NCBI GenBank assembly: GCA_963705385.1 | Contig: OY970075.1 | Span: 930,001-994,000, forward strand | Direction of reading: 5' to 3' | Source: MFD02979-c5 sp963705385 | Lineage (GTDB): Bacteria; Bacteroidota; Bacteroidia; Cytophagales; Amoebophilaceae | DNA length: 64,000 nucleotides | Part shown: piece by piece, positions 1 to 8,568 of the stretch | How positions within the stretch are numbered: the first letter of the stretch is position 1 | How the letters are laid out: the number at the start of each line of letters is the position of its first letter | The notes under the pieces: generated by a model | What the model was told of the DNA's origin: nothing | The model's database searches: none | The model's input: only the letters and a program-made list of their open reading frames with translations | Position numbers and translations under genes: made by a program

Positions 1-323
1 TTTGCGTTTTCCACCTCCTTTTCTACGGGCTGGGTCGCAGGGGCCGATGGGGGCATTTCTTTTCCTGGCTGCTTGCTTTCCTCTGGTAAGTGCTTTTCTA
101 GCTTGTCATTAGGTTGTTTGAGCAGTAGTGGTTGGTCTGTTTGGACTACGGAAGGCTGATAGGCTAAATCAGTATTGAATACAATACTATAGCCTGAAGA
201 GGAAGTTACAAGCGCTTGTCTGAGAGGTAAATAATAAGCGCCAATAAGCAATAATACATGGAGGAAGAGTGATATGGCCATTGCTGGCCCTTGTCTAGAT
301 ACTTCTTTTTTGTTGTACTCCAT
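1..323 (-). CDS. TonB-like energy transducer, partial (C-terminus outside window)
   Basis: The reading frame opens with ATG at 321-323 on the minus strand and runs off the left edge. The visible 107 residues are a short charged N-terminus (MEYNKKEVS), one hydrophobic segment at about residues 15-33 (MAISLFLHVLLLIGAYYLP), then a Pro/Lys/Glu-rich stretch. This is the N-terminal build of TonB: an inner-membrane anchor with a proline-rich periplasmic linker. The gene starts 2 bases after the stop of the ExbD gene and follows ExbB, so it completes an ExbB-ExbD-TonB module that would energise outer-membrane import. The diagnostic C-terminal TonB domain is not in the window, so the call rests on anchor type and context; a TolA-like protein remains possible. 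Confidence 0.7.
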   Translation of the reverse strand, partial: MEYNKKEVSRQGPAMAISLFLHVLLLIGAYYLPLRQALVTSSSGYSIVFNTDLAYQPSVVQTDQPLLLKQPNDKLEKHLPEESKQPGKEMPPSAPATQPVEKEVENA

Positions 324-325
324 GG

Positions 326-715
326 CTATTCAGGCTTGGTAGCCACAGCAACCTTGGCATGTAGCGAGGCAGCAAGGTCAGTCACATAGATCATATGCTC
401 TACGGGTACAGACTTATCAAGCAGTAACAGCACAAAGCGCTGGTCTGCGCTTAACTTTTGTTGTAATAGTGTTGCTAACTGCTCGCGTGCAGCCTTTTGG
501 CTGTCTACATAGTAGTCCAGTTCTGCTGTAATAGTTACATTGACTTGGGGTAACACAGTGTCAGCGTTGTCACTAGTAGGTAGCTCTATAGATAGCGCTT
601 GGGGGATAACTGGAGAAACAGTAAGCATGAAAAAAATGAGCAGCAAAAAAACAATATCTGTCATAGACGACAGGCTGAGTTGTGTATCAATTTGATATTT
701 GTTGCTTAACTTCAT
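326..715 (-). CDS. exbD: ExbD/TolR-type biopolymer transport protein
   Basis: This 129-residue protein has the ExbD/TolR layout: short cytoplasmic N-terminus, a single membrane helix at about residues 18-38 and a periplasmic domain. The helix carries the family's essential aspartate (D20 in SMTDIVFLLLIFF), which takes part in proton conduction with ExbB/TolQ. The periplasmic part contains the expected stretch with LLLDKSVPVEHMIYV. It lies between an ExbB gene upstream and a TonB-like gene only 2 bases downstream, all on the minus strand and probably one transcript. The TonB-like neighbour favours ExbD over TolR. No outer-membrane receptor is in the window, so the cargo is unknown. Confidence 0.9.
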   Translation of the reverse strand: MKLSNKYQIDTQLSLSSMTDIVFLLLIFFMLTVSPVIPQALSIELPTSDNADTVLPQVNVTITAELDYYVDSQKAAREQLATLLQQKLSADQRFVLLLLDKSVPVEHMIYVTDLAASLHAKVAVATKPE

Positions 716-723
716 GTATCCTG

Positions 724-1407
724 TTATGCAGCTTTGTTTTGCACTAGTTCAATAAACTGGTTAGCAGCATATTCAATACGACGGGTAGCACTCTGAATCT
801 GGACAATGAGGTAGTTGTAGCCCAGGTTAGCAAAGATCCCTACGACAAGCCCTGCTGCTGTAGTGACCATAGCCTCGTAGATGCCTCCAGAAAGTAGTTG
901 GGGACTTACATGGCCGGCTTCTTGCGCCATGGCCATGAATGCTCGGATCATACCTGTGACAGTACCCAAAAAGCCCAGCATAGGTGCTGCTCCTGCAATG
1001 GCACCCAGTAGAGCAAGGTTTTTTTCGAGTTTATAGATTTCTATTTGTGCCGTATTTTCAATTACTGTTACTACAGATTTTGGTGACTTCGTTAATTTTT
1101 CTATGCCTGCCTTGATGATCCTTGCAATGGCATAATTTTTTTGTTCGCAGAGCATGCTTGCCCCTTGAAAATCGCCTTCCACGACTTTAGCATTGATGTC
1201 TCCTAGCCAACGCTGAGGTATTCTGGTAGTTGTCCCAAGTACTATCCACCTTTCCATAATGGCATACACTGCCAGCATAGAGAATAAAAGTAGAGGGATC
1301 ATTACCCAGCCTCCTTTAAGGAGTAGGTCTAGCATAGTGGTGGCTCTGGAGCTACCTGCTCCTGATACATCAGCAGCATTAATAATGTTGATTTGTAAGA
1401 GATACAT
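724..1407 (-). CDS. exbB: ExbB/TolQ/MotA-family proton channel protein
   Basis: I start the gene at ATG 1407 (MYLLQINIINAADV), giving 227 residues, the usual ExbB size. The open frame extends to 1551, but that part overlaps the 3' end of the SPOR gene in another frame and has no membrane character. Hydrophobic segments lie at about residues 30-50, 130-150 and 170-190. The paired C-terminal helices carry small residues typical of the MotA/TolQ/ExbB channel (LLGAIAGAAPMLGFLGTVTG, then YEAMVTTAAGLVVGI). Acting with ExbD it forms the inner-membrane proton channel that drives TonB. The SPOR gene ends 13 bases upstream and exbD starts 8 bases downstream. Confidence 0.9.
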   Translation of the reverse strand: MYLLQINIINAADVSGAGSSRATTMLDLLLKGGWVMIPLLLFSMLAVYAIMERWIVLGTTTRIPQRWLGDINAKVVEGDFQGASMLCEQKNYAIARIIKAGIEKLTKSPKSVVTVIENTAQIEIYKLEKNLALLGAIAGAAPMLGFLGTVTGMIRAFMAMAQEAGHVSPQLLSGGIYEAMVTTAAGLVVGIFANLGYNYLIVQIQSATRRIEYAANQFIELVQNKAA

Positions 1408-1420
1408 AAGTGCTTGGTGC

Positions 1421-2077
1421 CTAATACTTGATGACCCATATGTCTGTTCCATACGAAGCTTTGAGCGCCTCGGATTTTTCATTGGTGTCAGCGTAGTTGT
1501 TTCCTTGCTCAATAGCAACCCGGAAGTAGTACTCCTTGTTTTTGGGTTCAAGGATCATAGGGTGGACACCTTTGTTAGCCAATTGCTCGGCGTAGTCTGT
1601 AGCAAGCGCATTATCAATAAAGCTGGCTATAATGACGTAATATTTTCCTTGAGGGGCGTCGATCTTCATGACCTTGCCTTTTTGGGATTGGGCACCAGAA
1701 GGTGGCATGAAAAATTTGGAGCTTGCTTCACTATTGTTATCAGCTACGCTTTCATGGCCTTCCCCTCTAACAGATCTGTCCATTTCTTCAGTAGTTTGCG
1801 ACTCTAAAGGAATGTCGCTTGCTCTAGAACCTGTGTTAGGCGTCTGTGGGTAGATTTCTAGCTCGCTAGAGGCTTTGTTGTCAGCAAAAGGGGATGAGTG
1901 ATAAAAGAACCAGTATGTGCCTCCTGCGCCTAGCATAAGGACTATACCCACAATAATAGCAGTAATCCTAAGCCATCTGTTACCCCCATTTTCTATGGGT
2001 TTGAATTCGGTTGGGGATATACCAAAGTCGTTGTTTACTTCTTTGCGAGGTTCATTGCTTTTTATAGCCATATGCAA
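1421..2077 (-). CDS. SPOR-domain membrane protein
   Basis: The 218-residue product has a hydrophilic N-terminus, one membrane segment at about residues 36-57 (ITAIIVGIVLMLGAGGTYWF), a Ser/Glu-rich linker and a C-terminal SPOR domain from about residue 143 (GKYYVIIASFIDNALATDYA) ending in DIWVIKY. SPOR domains bind denuded glycan strands of septal peptidoglycan, so a cell-envelope or division role is likely, consistent with a symbiont that keeps dapA. An in-frame ATG lies two codons inside the first (2071), so the true start is 2077 or 2071. The exbB gene starts 13 bases after its stop, so it may head the TonB-module transcript. Confidence 0.85.
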   Translation of the reverse strand: MHMAIKSNEPRKEVNNDFGISPTEFKPIENGGNRWLRITAIIVGIVLMLGAGGTYWFFYHSSPFADNKASSELEIYPQTPNTGSRASDIPLESQTTEEMDRSVRGEGHESVADNNSEASSKFFMPPSGAQSQKGKVMKIDAPQGKYYVIIASFIDNALATDYAEQLANKGVHPMILEPKNKEYYFRVAIEQGNNYADTNEKSEALKASYGTDIWVIKY

Positions 2078-2144
2078 TAGGTTGAAGGTTCATTCCAAAA
2101 GTAACATTTTTTCATGGAGCATCGGCAGTCAAGCTTATTCTTTT

Positions 2145-2738
2145 TTAACATCGGATACTGTTATGACCGCCTAGTTCTTGGTGCCGGAAACAATCTACGG
2201 TATGGTCGTTCACCAGTCCTGCTGCTTGTAGATAGGCATATATGATCTTAGTACCGACAAACTTAAAGCCTCTTTGCTGTAAGTCCTTGCTTATCTGGTC
2301 AGACAGTGGCGTGTGTGCTGGTACGACTTGGCTACACTTCCAATTATTAACGATAGGTTGACCTGCTACAAAGCCCCATATGTATTGGTTAAAACTGCCA
2401 AAAGAGGCTTGGATTTCCAGAAAACGTTGGGCATTGTTTACCGTAGCATAGACCTTCAGCCTATTGCGAACAATGCTAACATCTTCACACAGCTGTTCAC
2501 ACCTGGCTTTGCTAAAAGCAGCTACTTCTTCTACGCTGAAAGCTGCAAACGATTGGCGATAACCTGAACGCTTTCTCAGCACAGTCAGCCAGCTTAAGCC
2601 TGCTTGAGCGCCCTCCAAGGTCAATAACTCAAAGTGCTTTTTATCGTCACAGATAGGCAAGCCCCATTCCTCATCATGGTATTGGATGTAGTCTGCTTGC
2701 CCTTTATCGACCCATGTACATCGGTTCTTTTTTTCCAT
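2145..2738 (-). CDS. tag: DNA-3-methyladenine glycosylase I
   Basis: The 197-residue protein matches Tag throughout. It begins with RCTWV and the YIQYHDEEWG motif, followed by LLTLEGAQAGLSWLTVL. Zinc ligands are present in Tag order: Cys7 and His21 near the N-terminus, and His179 and Cys183 near the C-terminus (HTVDCFRH). Tag removes 3-methyladenine from alkylated DNA as the first step of base excision repair. It stands alone, with the fabI gene divergent upstream. The length is normal for the family and no key residue is missing. Confidence 0.95.
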   Translation of the reverse strand: MEKKNRCTWVDKGQADYIQYHDEEWGLPICDDKKHFELLTLEGAQAGLSWLTVLRKRSGYRQSFAAFSVEEVAAFSKARCEQLCEDVSIVRNRLKVYATVNNAQRFLEIQASFGSFNQYIWGFVAGQPIVNNWKCSQVVPAHTPLSDQISKDLQQRGFKFVGTKIIYAYLQAAGLVNDHTVDCFRHQELGGHNSIRC

Positions 2739-2801
2739 AGTGTGCTCTCTTATTGATAGCGCTGTATCAAATTTATTACTGTAGTTTATTTTTTAAATAT
2801 G

Positions 2802-2809
2802 TATTTTTG
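2802..2809 (+). promoter_or_regulatory. Candidate Bacteroidota -7 box upstream of fabI
   Basis: TATTTTTG matches the Bacteroidota -7 consensus TAnnTTTG and lies 74 bases before the fabI start in an AT-rich spacer. I see no convincing -33 TTG at the right distance, so this is only a weak candidate. Confidence 0.25.
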
Positions 2810-2882
2810 GCTTATCAACGCTACATGGGGCTTGGTAGTGACTGTCAATAATTAACAATTGTTGACCAAAAATAGATAGTAT

Positions 2883-3689
2883 ATGGCTTATAACTTATTG
2901 CAAGGGAAAAGGGGTATTGTGTTTGGTGCGTTAGATGAGCATTCTATTGCTTGGCAGGCTGCCAAAAAAATCAAGGAAGAAGGAGGAAATTTCACGTTAA
3001 CCAATACCTCTGTAGCTCTACGGATGGGGAAAACCCATGATCTGGCTAAAGCTTGTCAAGCAACGCTCATCCCGGCAGATGCTACTTCTTTAGAAGACCT
3101 AGAAAAGCTCATCAGCCAGTCTATGAAAGTGCTAGGAGGTAAGCTTGATTTTATTCTCCATTCTATTGGTATGAGTCCTAATGTAAGGAAAAACAGAGTG
3201 TATGGCGACCTGAATTATGATTGGTTTATCAAAACCCTAGATGTATCTGCCTTGTCGTTCCACAAGGTGATGCAAACAGCAGAAAAGCTAGATGCCATGA
3301 ACGAGTGGGGGTCCATTGTAGCGCTTTCTTATATCGCGGCACAAAGAACTTTCCCGGACTATGCAGACATGGCGCAAGCCAAGGCAATGCTCGAATCAAT
3401 TGCCAGAAGCTATGGTTACCGTTTGGGCAGGCAGAAACGTGTACGCGTCAATACCATTTCTCAGTCCCCTACTTTTACTACAGCAGGCAATGGGGTACCT
3501 GGCTTTGACAAGTTTTATGACTATGCACACAAGATGTCTCCGCTGGGCAATGCTGATGCAGCCGCTTGTGCTAATTACATTGTATTGATGTTTTCTGATT
3601 TCAGCAGGATGGTGACCATGCAGAATCTGATGCATGATGGTGGATTCTCTAGTTCAGGGATCACAGAAGAGATGATCCAGGCCTTATAG
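2883..3689 (+). CDS. fabI: Enoyl-[acyl-carrier-protein] reductase (NADH)
   Basis: This 268-residue short-chain dehydrogenase-like protein is FabI. The N-terminal nucleotide-binding region contains GIVFGALDEHSIAW, the variant glycine motif of FabI rather than classical SDRs. The active site has the FabI Tyr-x9-Tyr-x6-Lys arrangement with Y150, Y160 and K167 (SYIAAQ...DYADMAQAKAMLE). The C-terminus has the NLMHDGGFSSSG pattern of the family. It reduces enoyl-ACP in the last step of type II fatty acid elongation in the cytosol. It is divergent from tag and has no co-directional partner in the window. Confidence 0.95.
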   Translation: MAYNLLQGKRGIVFGALDEHSIAWQAAKKIKEEGGNFTLTNTSVALRMGKTHDLAKACQATLIPADATSLEDLEKLISQSMKVLGGKLDFILHSIGMSPNVRKNRVYGDLNYDWFIKTLDVSALSFHKVMQTAEKLDAMNEWGSIVALSYIAAQRTFPDYADMAQAKAMLESIARSYGYRLGRQKRVRVNTISQSPTFTTAGNGVPGFDKFYDYAHKMSPLGNADAAACANYIVLMFSDFSRMVTMQNLMHDGGFSSSGITEEMIQAL

Positions 3690-4221
3690 TCTACGCAGAG
3701 GGTAGTTGGTAGGGCACAGCTGTTTATTTTAGTTGAAGTTACTTTGGCTCAAAACATATTTTTCCCTCCAGCTCTAAGTTGACAAGTCTAGACCGCTGCA
3801 AAACTTAGGGAGATCTATATTGCTGAGTTATAAAGAGGGTAAAAAACCTAGGTAGTGCCCTTAATCCTTTTTTACGGCCATTAGTTCACGACAAATCCTA
3901 TGGACAACGCCATGCTTTGGGCTACCTGAAGTTCCTTAAAAAGCGCTTCTTCTTGGGGTCAGGTAGTCCTGATAACTTTTTTAAGTGCACAAAAACGCTA
4001 CCGCTGCAAAGACACCTCCTCAAACCTCCTCTCCTTATTCAAGGAGGGACTAGGGGGTGGTTTGACCAGCGTCCTGTGTAGGCGAGCTATTGGGCAGGGA
4101 AATTACTTCCCTAGCAGATGGATAAGGCCAGTTAATCAATCAACGGCACTGCCTAGTTTTGTAGCAGTCTTCAATCCACAAGCCCTTAACCTTGGGCTCC
4201 AAGGTCTCTTTGTTAACAAAA
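3690..4221. other. Gene-free stretch with repeat remnants
   Basis: I see no protein-coding gene between fabI and the ATP/ADP translocase. The stretch holds an inverted-repeat-flanked remnant (3847-4156) and, inside it at about 4013-4072, a C/T-rich then G/A-rich imperfect palindrome (cctctccttattcaaggagg) resembling the one at 59128-59150. Confidence 0.5.
3847..4156. mobile_element. Degraded IS5-like remnant flanked by terminal repeats
   Basis: The left end reads CCTAGGTAGTGCCCTTAAT and the right end AATCAACGGCACTGCCTAG. These are close to the GTAGTGCCGTCAAT / ATTGACGGCACTAC ends of the IS copies at 21414 and 48481, including the outer CTAG. The interior, about 270 bases, does not look like that transposase and has no open frame, so it is either a non-autonomous relative or a remnant filled by other sequence. 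The call rests on the two ends only. Confidence 0.45.
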
Positions 4222-4252
4222 AAAGCCCAGCACTTGAGTAATGCTGGGCTTT
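4222..4252 (-). terminator. Rho-independent terminator of the ATP/ADP translocase gene
   Basis: The arms aaagcccagca and tgctgggcttt form an 11-bp stem with a 9-base loop. Read on the minus strand, the stem is followed by a run of T, as expected just after the translocase stop at 4277. Confidence 0.85.
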
Positions 4253-4276
4253 GGTATGATAGCTGGAACTTTTTGC

Positions 4277-5752
4277 TTATGTAATTGTATTTGTTGATGC
4301 TGCCTTGTCTTGTATGCGCTGCTCAAATTGTATACTCAACTTTTTGACGGCTCGCATCCAAAGCACTAACATAAGGATAATAAGAAGGAAAATATAATTC
4401 TTAGCGTCGTTAATAGATCCTAAAATAGGCACTAAGAGGGTAGTAATAAGGAGTGAGCCCAGGCTTTTTCCTAAACGCGAACCTACTCCATCTACTGCTG
4501 CTTTACCACGCACTTTAGATTCTTCATCTAGTGGTATGTAAGCCTGCTCTTTAGTGGGATCAAACAAAATGTATTTAGCAGACTTAATAAATACTACGTT
4601 GATAAGCCCAAAGGCGACAGCCAATGCTAGTGGACTTGTATTGAAGAATGCTGCGACTCCCCCTAGGTATTCTTGGAAAAACAAAAAGGAGAAGAATATC
4701 AGCGTTGTTATAAGAGCTACTATTGGCGTTACAGATGCTGCAAAGCGCCATCCCCGGTTCATAATTGGTGCTGACAAGAAGATGATAAGAAGGATTGATA
4801 CGACTCCTCCCATAATGCCTTGGTCGCCATATATAGTTGCTAACATACCTTCCTTGTCTCCACTTATTCTTACTAACTCATTGATTTGTGATTTCCATAC
4901 TGACTCAAAAAGACTTACTACAGCTCCATAGGTTATAACCAGCATAGAAATCAAAGCCAAGTATTCTGACTTCATCAAGAACTTGAAAGACTCTGCAAAA
5001 GATAACTTTTCTTTCTTCTTTTTAGGCTTTTGCTCTACTTGGTAAAGTGCCGGATTCTTTTTGATGTCATGTGCCAGAATGTTGTAAATCACTAGGATGA
5101 GCACCATCAGCACTAATATCAGACCAATCATCAAGTTGAAGTTAGCGCTCAACTTTTTGAGTAGTATACCTGCTACAATGAGCCCTACAGCAGCTCCCAA
5201 AGACAAAAAGCTGTAAAACCTTTTTGCCTGTGCCGCACTTGTGATTTCATTGACAAATGTCCAAAAAAGTACCCCCAGAGCCATAGTGCCCCATGCCTCA
5301 GCATGGATATAGAATAGAGAAAAAGGCCAATACCTGATGGCTTCCCAGAGATCTTTCATTGCTGGGAATTTAGCAGTAAGCATATTCACAAAGCCGTTAG
5401 GCTGAAGCATTTCCAGGTTAGGAATAAACAAAAAGTAGGATAGGCCAAAAAATATTATGAAGTAAGCTATAACTACATTGAATCTCCCATCTCTGTTAGT
5501 GGATTTGCTTAGCCTGCTATACAGGATGGTAAGGATAATAATGCCTGGCGTTACCCCAAGAAGCTTAACATAGTAAATTACCTCTGCTCTCATGTGTTGC
5601 ATGATAAACATATCCTTCAGGCTCCTTAACCCAGAGTAGTTAAAAGAGATCAAACAGAAGATAAGGGACAGGGGAATAAACTTCTTCAGCTCGCTCCTAT
5701 GTATAGGGAATAGCATGTTGCGTAGCTTGCCGAATTCTTGGGTTTTTTCCAT
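4277..5752 (-). CDS. tlc: ATP/ADP translocase (NTT/Tlc family nucleotide transporter)
   Basis: The protein matches the nucleotide transporter family of plastids, Chlamydiae and Rickettsiae: a ....FPIHRSELKKFIPL opening, ISFNYSGLRSLKDMF, then about twelve hydrophobic segments. I start at ATG 5752 (MEKTQEFGKLRN), giving 491 residues, close to the usual 500; the frame reaches 5836, but the extra residues do not resemble the family. Such proteins swap host ATP for bacterial ADP, or move nucleotides by proton symport, across the inner membrane. The central region (about 238-260 of the long form) has the lysine-rich loop KKNPALYQVEQKPKKKKEK. Substrate specificity cannot be read from sequence alone. 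The gene marks an energy-parasitic intracellular lifestyle. Confidence 0.9.
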   Translation of the reverse strand: MEKTQEFGKLRNMLFPIHRSELKKFIPLSLIFCLISFNYSGLRSLKDMFIMQHMRAEVIYYVKLLGVTPGIIILTILYSRLSKSTNRDGRFNVVIAYFIIFFGLSYFLFIPNLEMLQPNGFVNMLTAKFPAMKDLWEAIRYWPFSLFYIHAEAWGTMALGVLFWTFVNEITSAAQAKRFYSFLSLGAAVGLIVAGILLKKLSANFNLMIGLILVLMVLILVIYNILAHDIKKNPALYQVEQKPKKKKEKLSFAESFKFLMKSEYLALISMLVITYGAVVSLFESVWKSQINELVRISGDKEGMLATIYGDQGIMGGVVSILLIIFLSAPIMNRGWRFAASVTPIVALITTLIFFSFLFFQEYLGGVAAFFNTSPLALAVAFGLINVVFIKSAKYILFDPTKEQAYIPLDEESKVRGKAAVDGVGSRLGKSLGSLLITTLLVPILGSINDAKNYIFLLIILMLVLWMRAVKKLSIQFEQRIQDKAASTNTIT

Positions 5753-6077
5753 AAGAGTAAGTTTATAAAAATAGGTTGTAGGTAATTTCAAAATTCTGCC
5801 AATACTTCGGCTATGTAAAATCAACCAACGCATCAAACAGGAATAATCTCTACTCCAAAAATGGGCTCCCCACCAAAAGGGGTCTGCTAGTTAGTTTTTT
5901 TTTAGGCAATCTGCAAGCGCTGCTCAAGCTGGTCGTTCCCTTTGCAAAGATTTAGATTATCACGCTAAGCACAAAGGAAGAGAAATAATTTGGAGTCAAC
6001 CCAAGGATACCCATAAAAGCTTTTCAAACCTTTGGTGCATAGTCTTAAGCCTTTTTAAATGCAACAGCCAATAGGTG

Positions 6078-6719
6078 TTAGTCTTTATCTACATGCCTAG
6101 TTAGGTAGCTAGCAACACTTTTTTGTGTAGGTTGTATGGCTTCATAGCCTTCTTTCCAGTTAGCAGGACAAACCTCACCAAACTGCTCTACATGGTGCCA
6201 CATGTCTACAATGCGCAACATTTCTTCCACACTTCTTCCTAAGGACAAATCGTTGACCGTTTCGTGCCTTACAATGCCTTGCTTGTCAATAAAAAAGGTG
6301 CCTCGATAAGCTACTGGGATACCATGAAAGACCAGGTTATCATACTCATCACAATCCCACATACCACCCAAAACACCATAATTAGCGGCAATGGTTTTGT
6401 CAGTATCAGCTACAATGGGGTAGGTGACACCTTGGATGCCTCCTTTATTGCTGGGTGTATTGAGCCAGGCTAAGTGGGTTTCCTCGGTATCAGTAGAACA
6501 AGCTACTACAGCCACTCCTTTTTTTTCAAAGTCACTCAGCTTTTCCTGGAACGCTATCAATTCAGTGGGACAAACAAAGGTGAAGTCTTTGGGATAGAAA
6601 AAGAAAATCACCTCCTTTTGGTCTATGTACTGCTTAAGTGAAAAATTCTGCACAATAGTTTGCCCATTGGTGACTGCAGGTGCTTTAAATATCGGTGCTT
6701 TGCTTCCTATTAGGGACAT
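6078..6719 (-). CDS. Peroxiredoxin (AhpC/Prx1-type 2-Cys)
   Basis: The 213-residue protein is a typical 2-Cys peroxiredoxin. The peroxidatic cysteine is C50 in FYPKDFTFVCPTE, and the resolving cysteine is C184 in GEVCPANW. The C-terminal tail is long enough to carry a YF-like hyperoxidation-sensitive helix but no exact YF pair is visible. It reduces hydrogen peroxide and organic hydroperoxides, with thioredoxin (26356-26709 is one candidate donor) or AhpF-type reductase. It is a monocistronic gene as far as seen. In an intracellular bacterium it probably defends against host oxidants. Confidence 0.93.
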   Translation of the reverse strand: MSLIGSKAPIFKAPAVTNGQTIVQNFSLKQYIDQKEVIFFFYPKDFTFVCPTELIAFQEKLSDFEKKGVAVVACSTDTEETHLAWLNTPSNKGGIQGVTYPIVADTDKTIAANYGVLGGMWDCDEYDNLVFHGIPVAYRGTFFIDKQGIVRHETVNDLSLGRSVEEMLRIVDMWHHVEQFGEVCPANWKEGYEAIQPTQKSVASYLTRHVDKD

Positions 6720-6926
6720 GTTAATGAGTAGTTAAAGGTTAGCAATAATGTTAGATAGCACTAGCGGCATCGTTACAGATCATCCGTAGCTCAAAATTAG
6801 ACATTGGCTTGTCTTAGTACAAAAAGTGCTGCCATGATCAGAAAAACTTGGCAGGTTAAATAGCACACTATACCTTAGTGCATTTTCCAGCCAGCAAGCT
6901 TACCTAAATAAATAATTTCTCCAGAC

Positions 6927-7769
6927 ATGCCCACCTTACTCTTGATTCTAGCAACCATCTTTTGGGGAGCAAGCTTTATTTTCATGAAAGTAGCTCTACA
7001 AGAAATTAATCCCACAAGCTTTATTTTTTTTCGGTTTTGTATTGCCTCTTTGTGTATGCTGCCACTAGCCTTTTTCAAAAAAGGTGTAAAGCGCATAGAC
7101 CTGCTTAGAGGAATAAAATTGGGCCTGCTTTCAGGGAGTATCATGTTTCTACAGACGATAGGGTTGCAAACCATTACTGCTTCAATATCTGCTTTTCTAA
7201 CTGGTTTTGCAGTTGTATTTGTGCTTGCCATTAAATTCATCATACAAAGTAAGATGCCCCGTTTTTCAGATATCATTACTGCCTTGGTATGTATAGCTGG
7301 TCTAGGCTTAATGACAGGAAGTCACGGGTTGACTTGGGAGCCTGGTGTGTTGTATACGCTGGGATGTGCTTTTTTTGTGGCCTTGTATGCTTATGCTTTG
7401 TCTGAATATGTAGACAAAAACAATTTCATAGTGCTTACCTTGTTGCAAATGATAGTTATCACCTTAGTTGCGGCCACCTTTTCTTTTGTGTTGGGTATCA
7501 ATATTCAAATTCCTAGCAAACCGGCTACTTGGGAAGCTATCCTTTTTTGTGCAGTATTCTGTTCAGCTGCTGGGTTTTGGATACAAGCTTATGCCCAACA
7601 TTACCTCAGCGTCTTTAAAACTTCTATGATCCTAACCCTAGAGCCTGTTTTTGCAACGCTTTTTTCTTGCCTTGTGCTAGGTGAGGTGCTCCACATGCAG
7701 TTCTATATTGGTGTAACCATGCTTTTGGGTGCTATCCTATTTATTAATAGGAGGCTCGAACAGGTTTAA
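6927..7769 (+). CDS. EamA/DMT-family permease
   Basis: The 280-residue protein has about ten hydrophobic segments arranged as two EamA repeats. The first starts at LLILATIFWGASFIFMKVAL, a hallmark of the drug/metabolite transporter superfamily, and the second repeat contains the conserved MILTLEPVFATLFSCLVLGE segment. Such proteins export or import small metabolites such as amino acids or nucleobases at the inner membrane; the substrate cannot be assigned. It converges on the carotenoid genes downstream. Start ATG 6927 gives the usual immediate entry into the first helix. Confidence 0.88.
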   Translation: MPTLLLILATIFWGASFIFMKVALQEINPTSFIFFRFCIASLCMLPLAFFKKGVKRIDLLRGIKLGLLSGSIMFLQTIGLQTITASISAFLTGFAVVFVLAIKFIIQSKMPRFSDIITALVCIAGLGLMTGSHGLTWEPGVLYTLGCAFFVALYAYALSEYVDKNNFIVLTLLQMIVITLVAATFSFVLGINIQIPSKPATWEAILFCAVFCSAAGFWIQAYAQHYLSVFKTSMILTLEPVFATLFSCLVLGEVLHMQFYIGVTMLLGAILFINRRLEQV

Positions 7770-7817
7770 TTGTTTGGCTACTAGCCCTTGACCATTTGTC
7801 CGTTATTCAGACAGGTA

Positions 7818-8501
7818 CTAGGTACTTTTTAGTGATTTATAAATAGTAAGGTTCATAAGAATGAGCAGCATGCCATAACAAATATCTTCCAGTGGAATCG
7901 TGAGTAAGCGCATACCAAGGTTTTCTTGGTCATTATACCACACCACTGCTTGCTCAGACCAAGCGCCTGTTAGCGTCCCGTTGATGATAAGAAAAGGAAA
8001 AAGCATAAGAAGATAAGCCAAATAAAAACGTCCCAAGTAGTTGCTTTCAAGGTAAAATAGGTGGAAACACAAAAAAGCAGCTGTTAGCAGGCAAGTAACA
8101 GCAGTATAACATCGGTCTAGGTGAGTGAGGCCTAATAGGGTAAGTATGCTTATAAGCCCTAATGTAAACTGTCGTTGGTAAGGGGCAAAGAGGTCTTTCT
8201 CGATAAATAGCTGAATAGTTTCATACAAAAAGATACATGCATAAGGCACAACGACAAAAAACAGTATTTCTTCTAACGGCAGATTGAATAAGTAGATGCC
8301 TAACAAGTACTGTTCGTTGAAACCCCACACACGCCAGTGCGTGAACAACATGTCCCACAAAACAAAGCAAGTGCCTGTAAGGGCTATGGCTGGAAATAGC
8401 AATGACCACTTTTTGTAAAAAGCAATGCGTGGCTCAAAACTGCGGAGGAATGGAATGCTAATGGTCAGCAGGTCAATAAGTAGATAAGTATACTGCTTCA
8501 T
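7818..8501 (-). CDS. Lycopene cyclase, CrtYcd-type membrane protein
   Basis: This 227-residue integral membrane protein has two related halves, as in the fused CrtYc-CrtYd (heterodimeric-type) lycopene cyclases of Bacteroidota, actinobacteria and fungi. Each half carries the family's Pro-x-Glu-[ED] signature: FNLPLEEILFFVVVP in the first (about residues 73-87) and TIPLEDICYGMLLI in the second. It has six or seven hydrophobic segments and a W at the family position (WDMLFTHWRVWG). The enzyme would close the ends of lycopene to beta-rings. Its upstream neighbour is a beta-carotene hydroxylase on the same strand, which supports the assignment. No crtB, crtI or crtE is in the window. Confidence 0.85.
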   Translation of the reverse strand: MKQYTYLLIDLLTISIPFLRSFEPRIAFYKKWSLLFPAIALTGTCFVLWDMLFTHWRVWGFNEQYLLGIYLFNLPLEEILFFVVVPYACIFLYETIQLFIEKDLFAPYQRQFTLGLISILTLLGLTHLDRCYTAVTCLLTAAFLCFHLFYLESNYLGRFYLAYLLMLFPFLIINGTLTGAWSEQAVVWYNDQENLGMRLLTIPLEDICYGMLLILMNLTIYKSLKST

Positions 8502-8568
8502 TGGGTCGTTGAATTCCTTAAGTGATTCAGGCTGTTTTCTTTTATTGAGCTATTCAAACATTGGGTTA

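Noticed and set aside
1408..1551. N-terminal extension of ExbB
   Set aside because: It overlaps the SPOR gene in another phase and has no feature of the family; ATG 1407 gives the standard length.
5753..5836. Longer start of the ATP/ADP translocase
   Set aside because: The extra 28 residues do not resemble the family, and the usual N-terminus begins at 5752.
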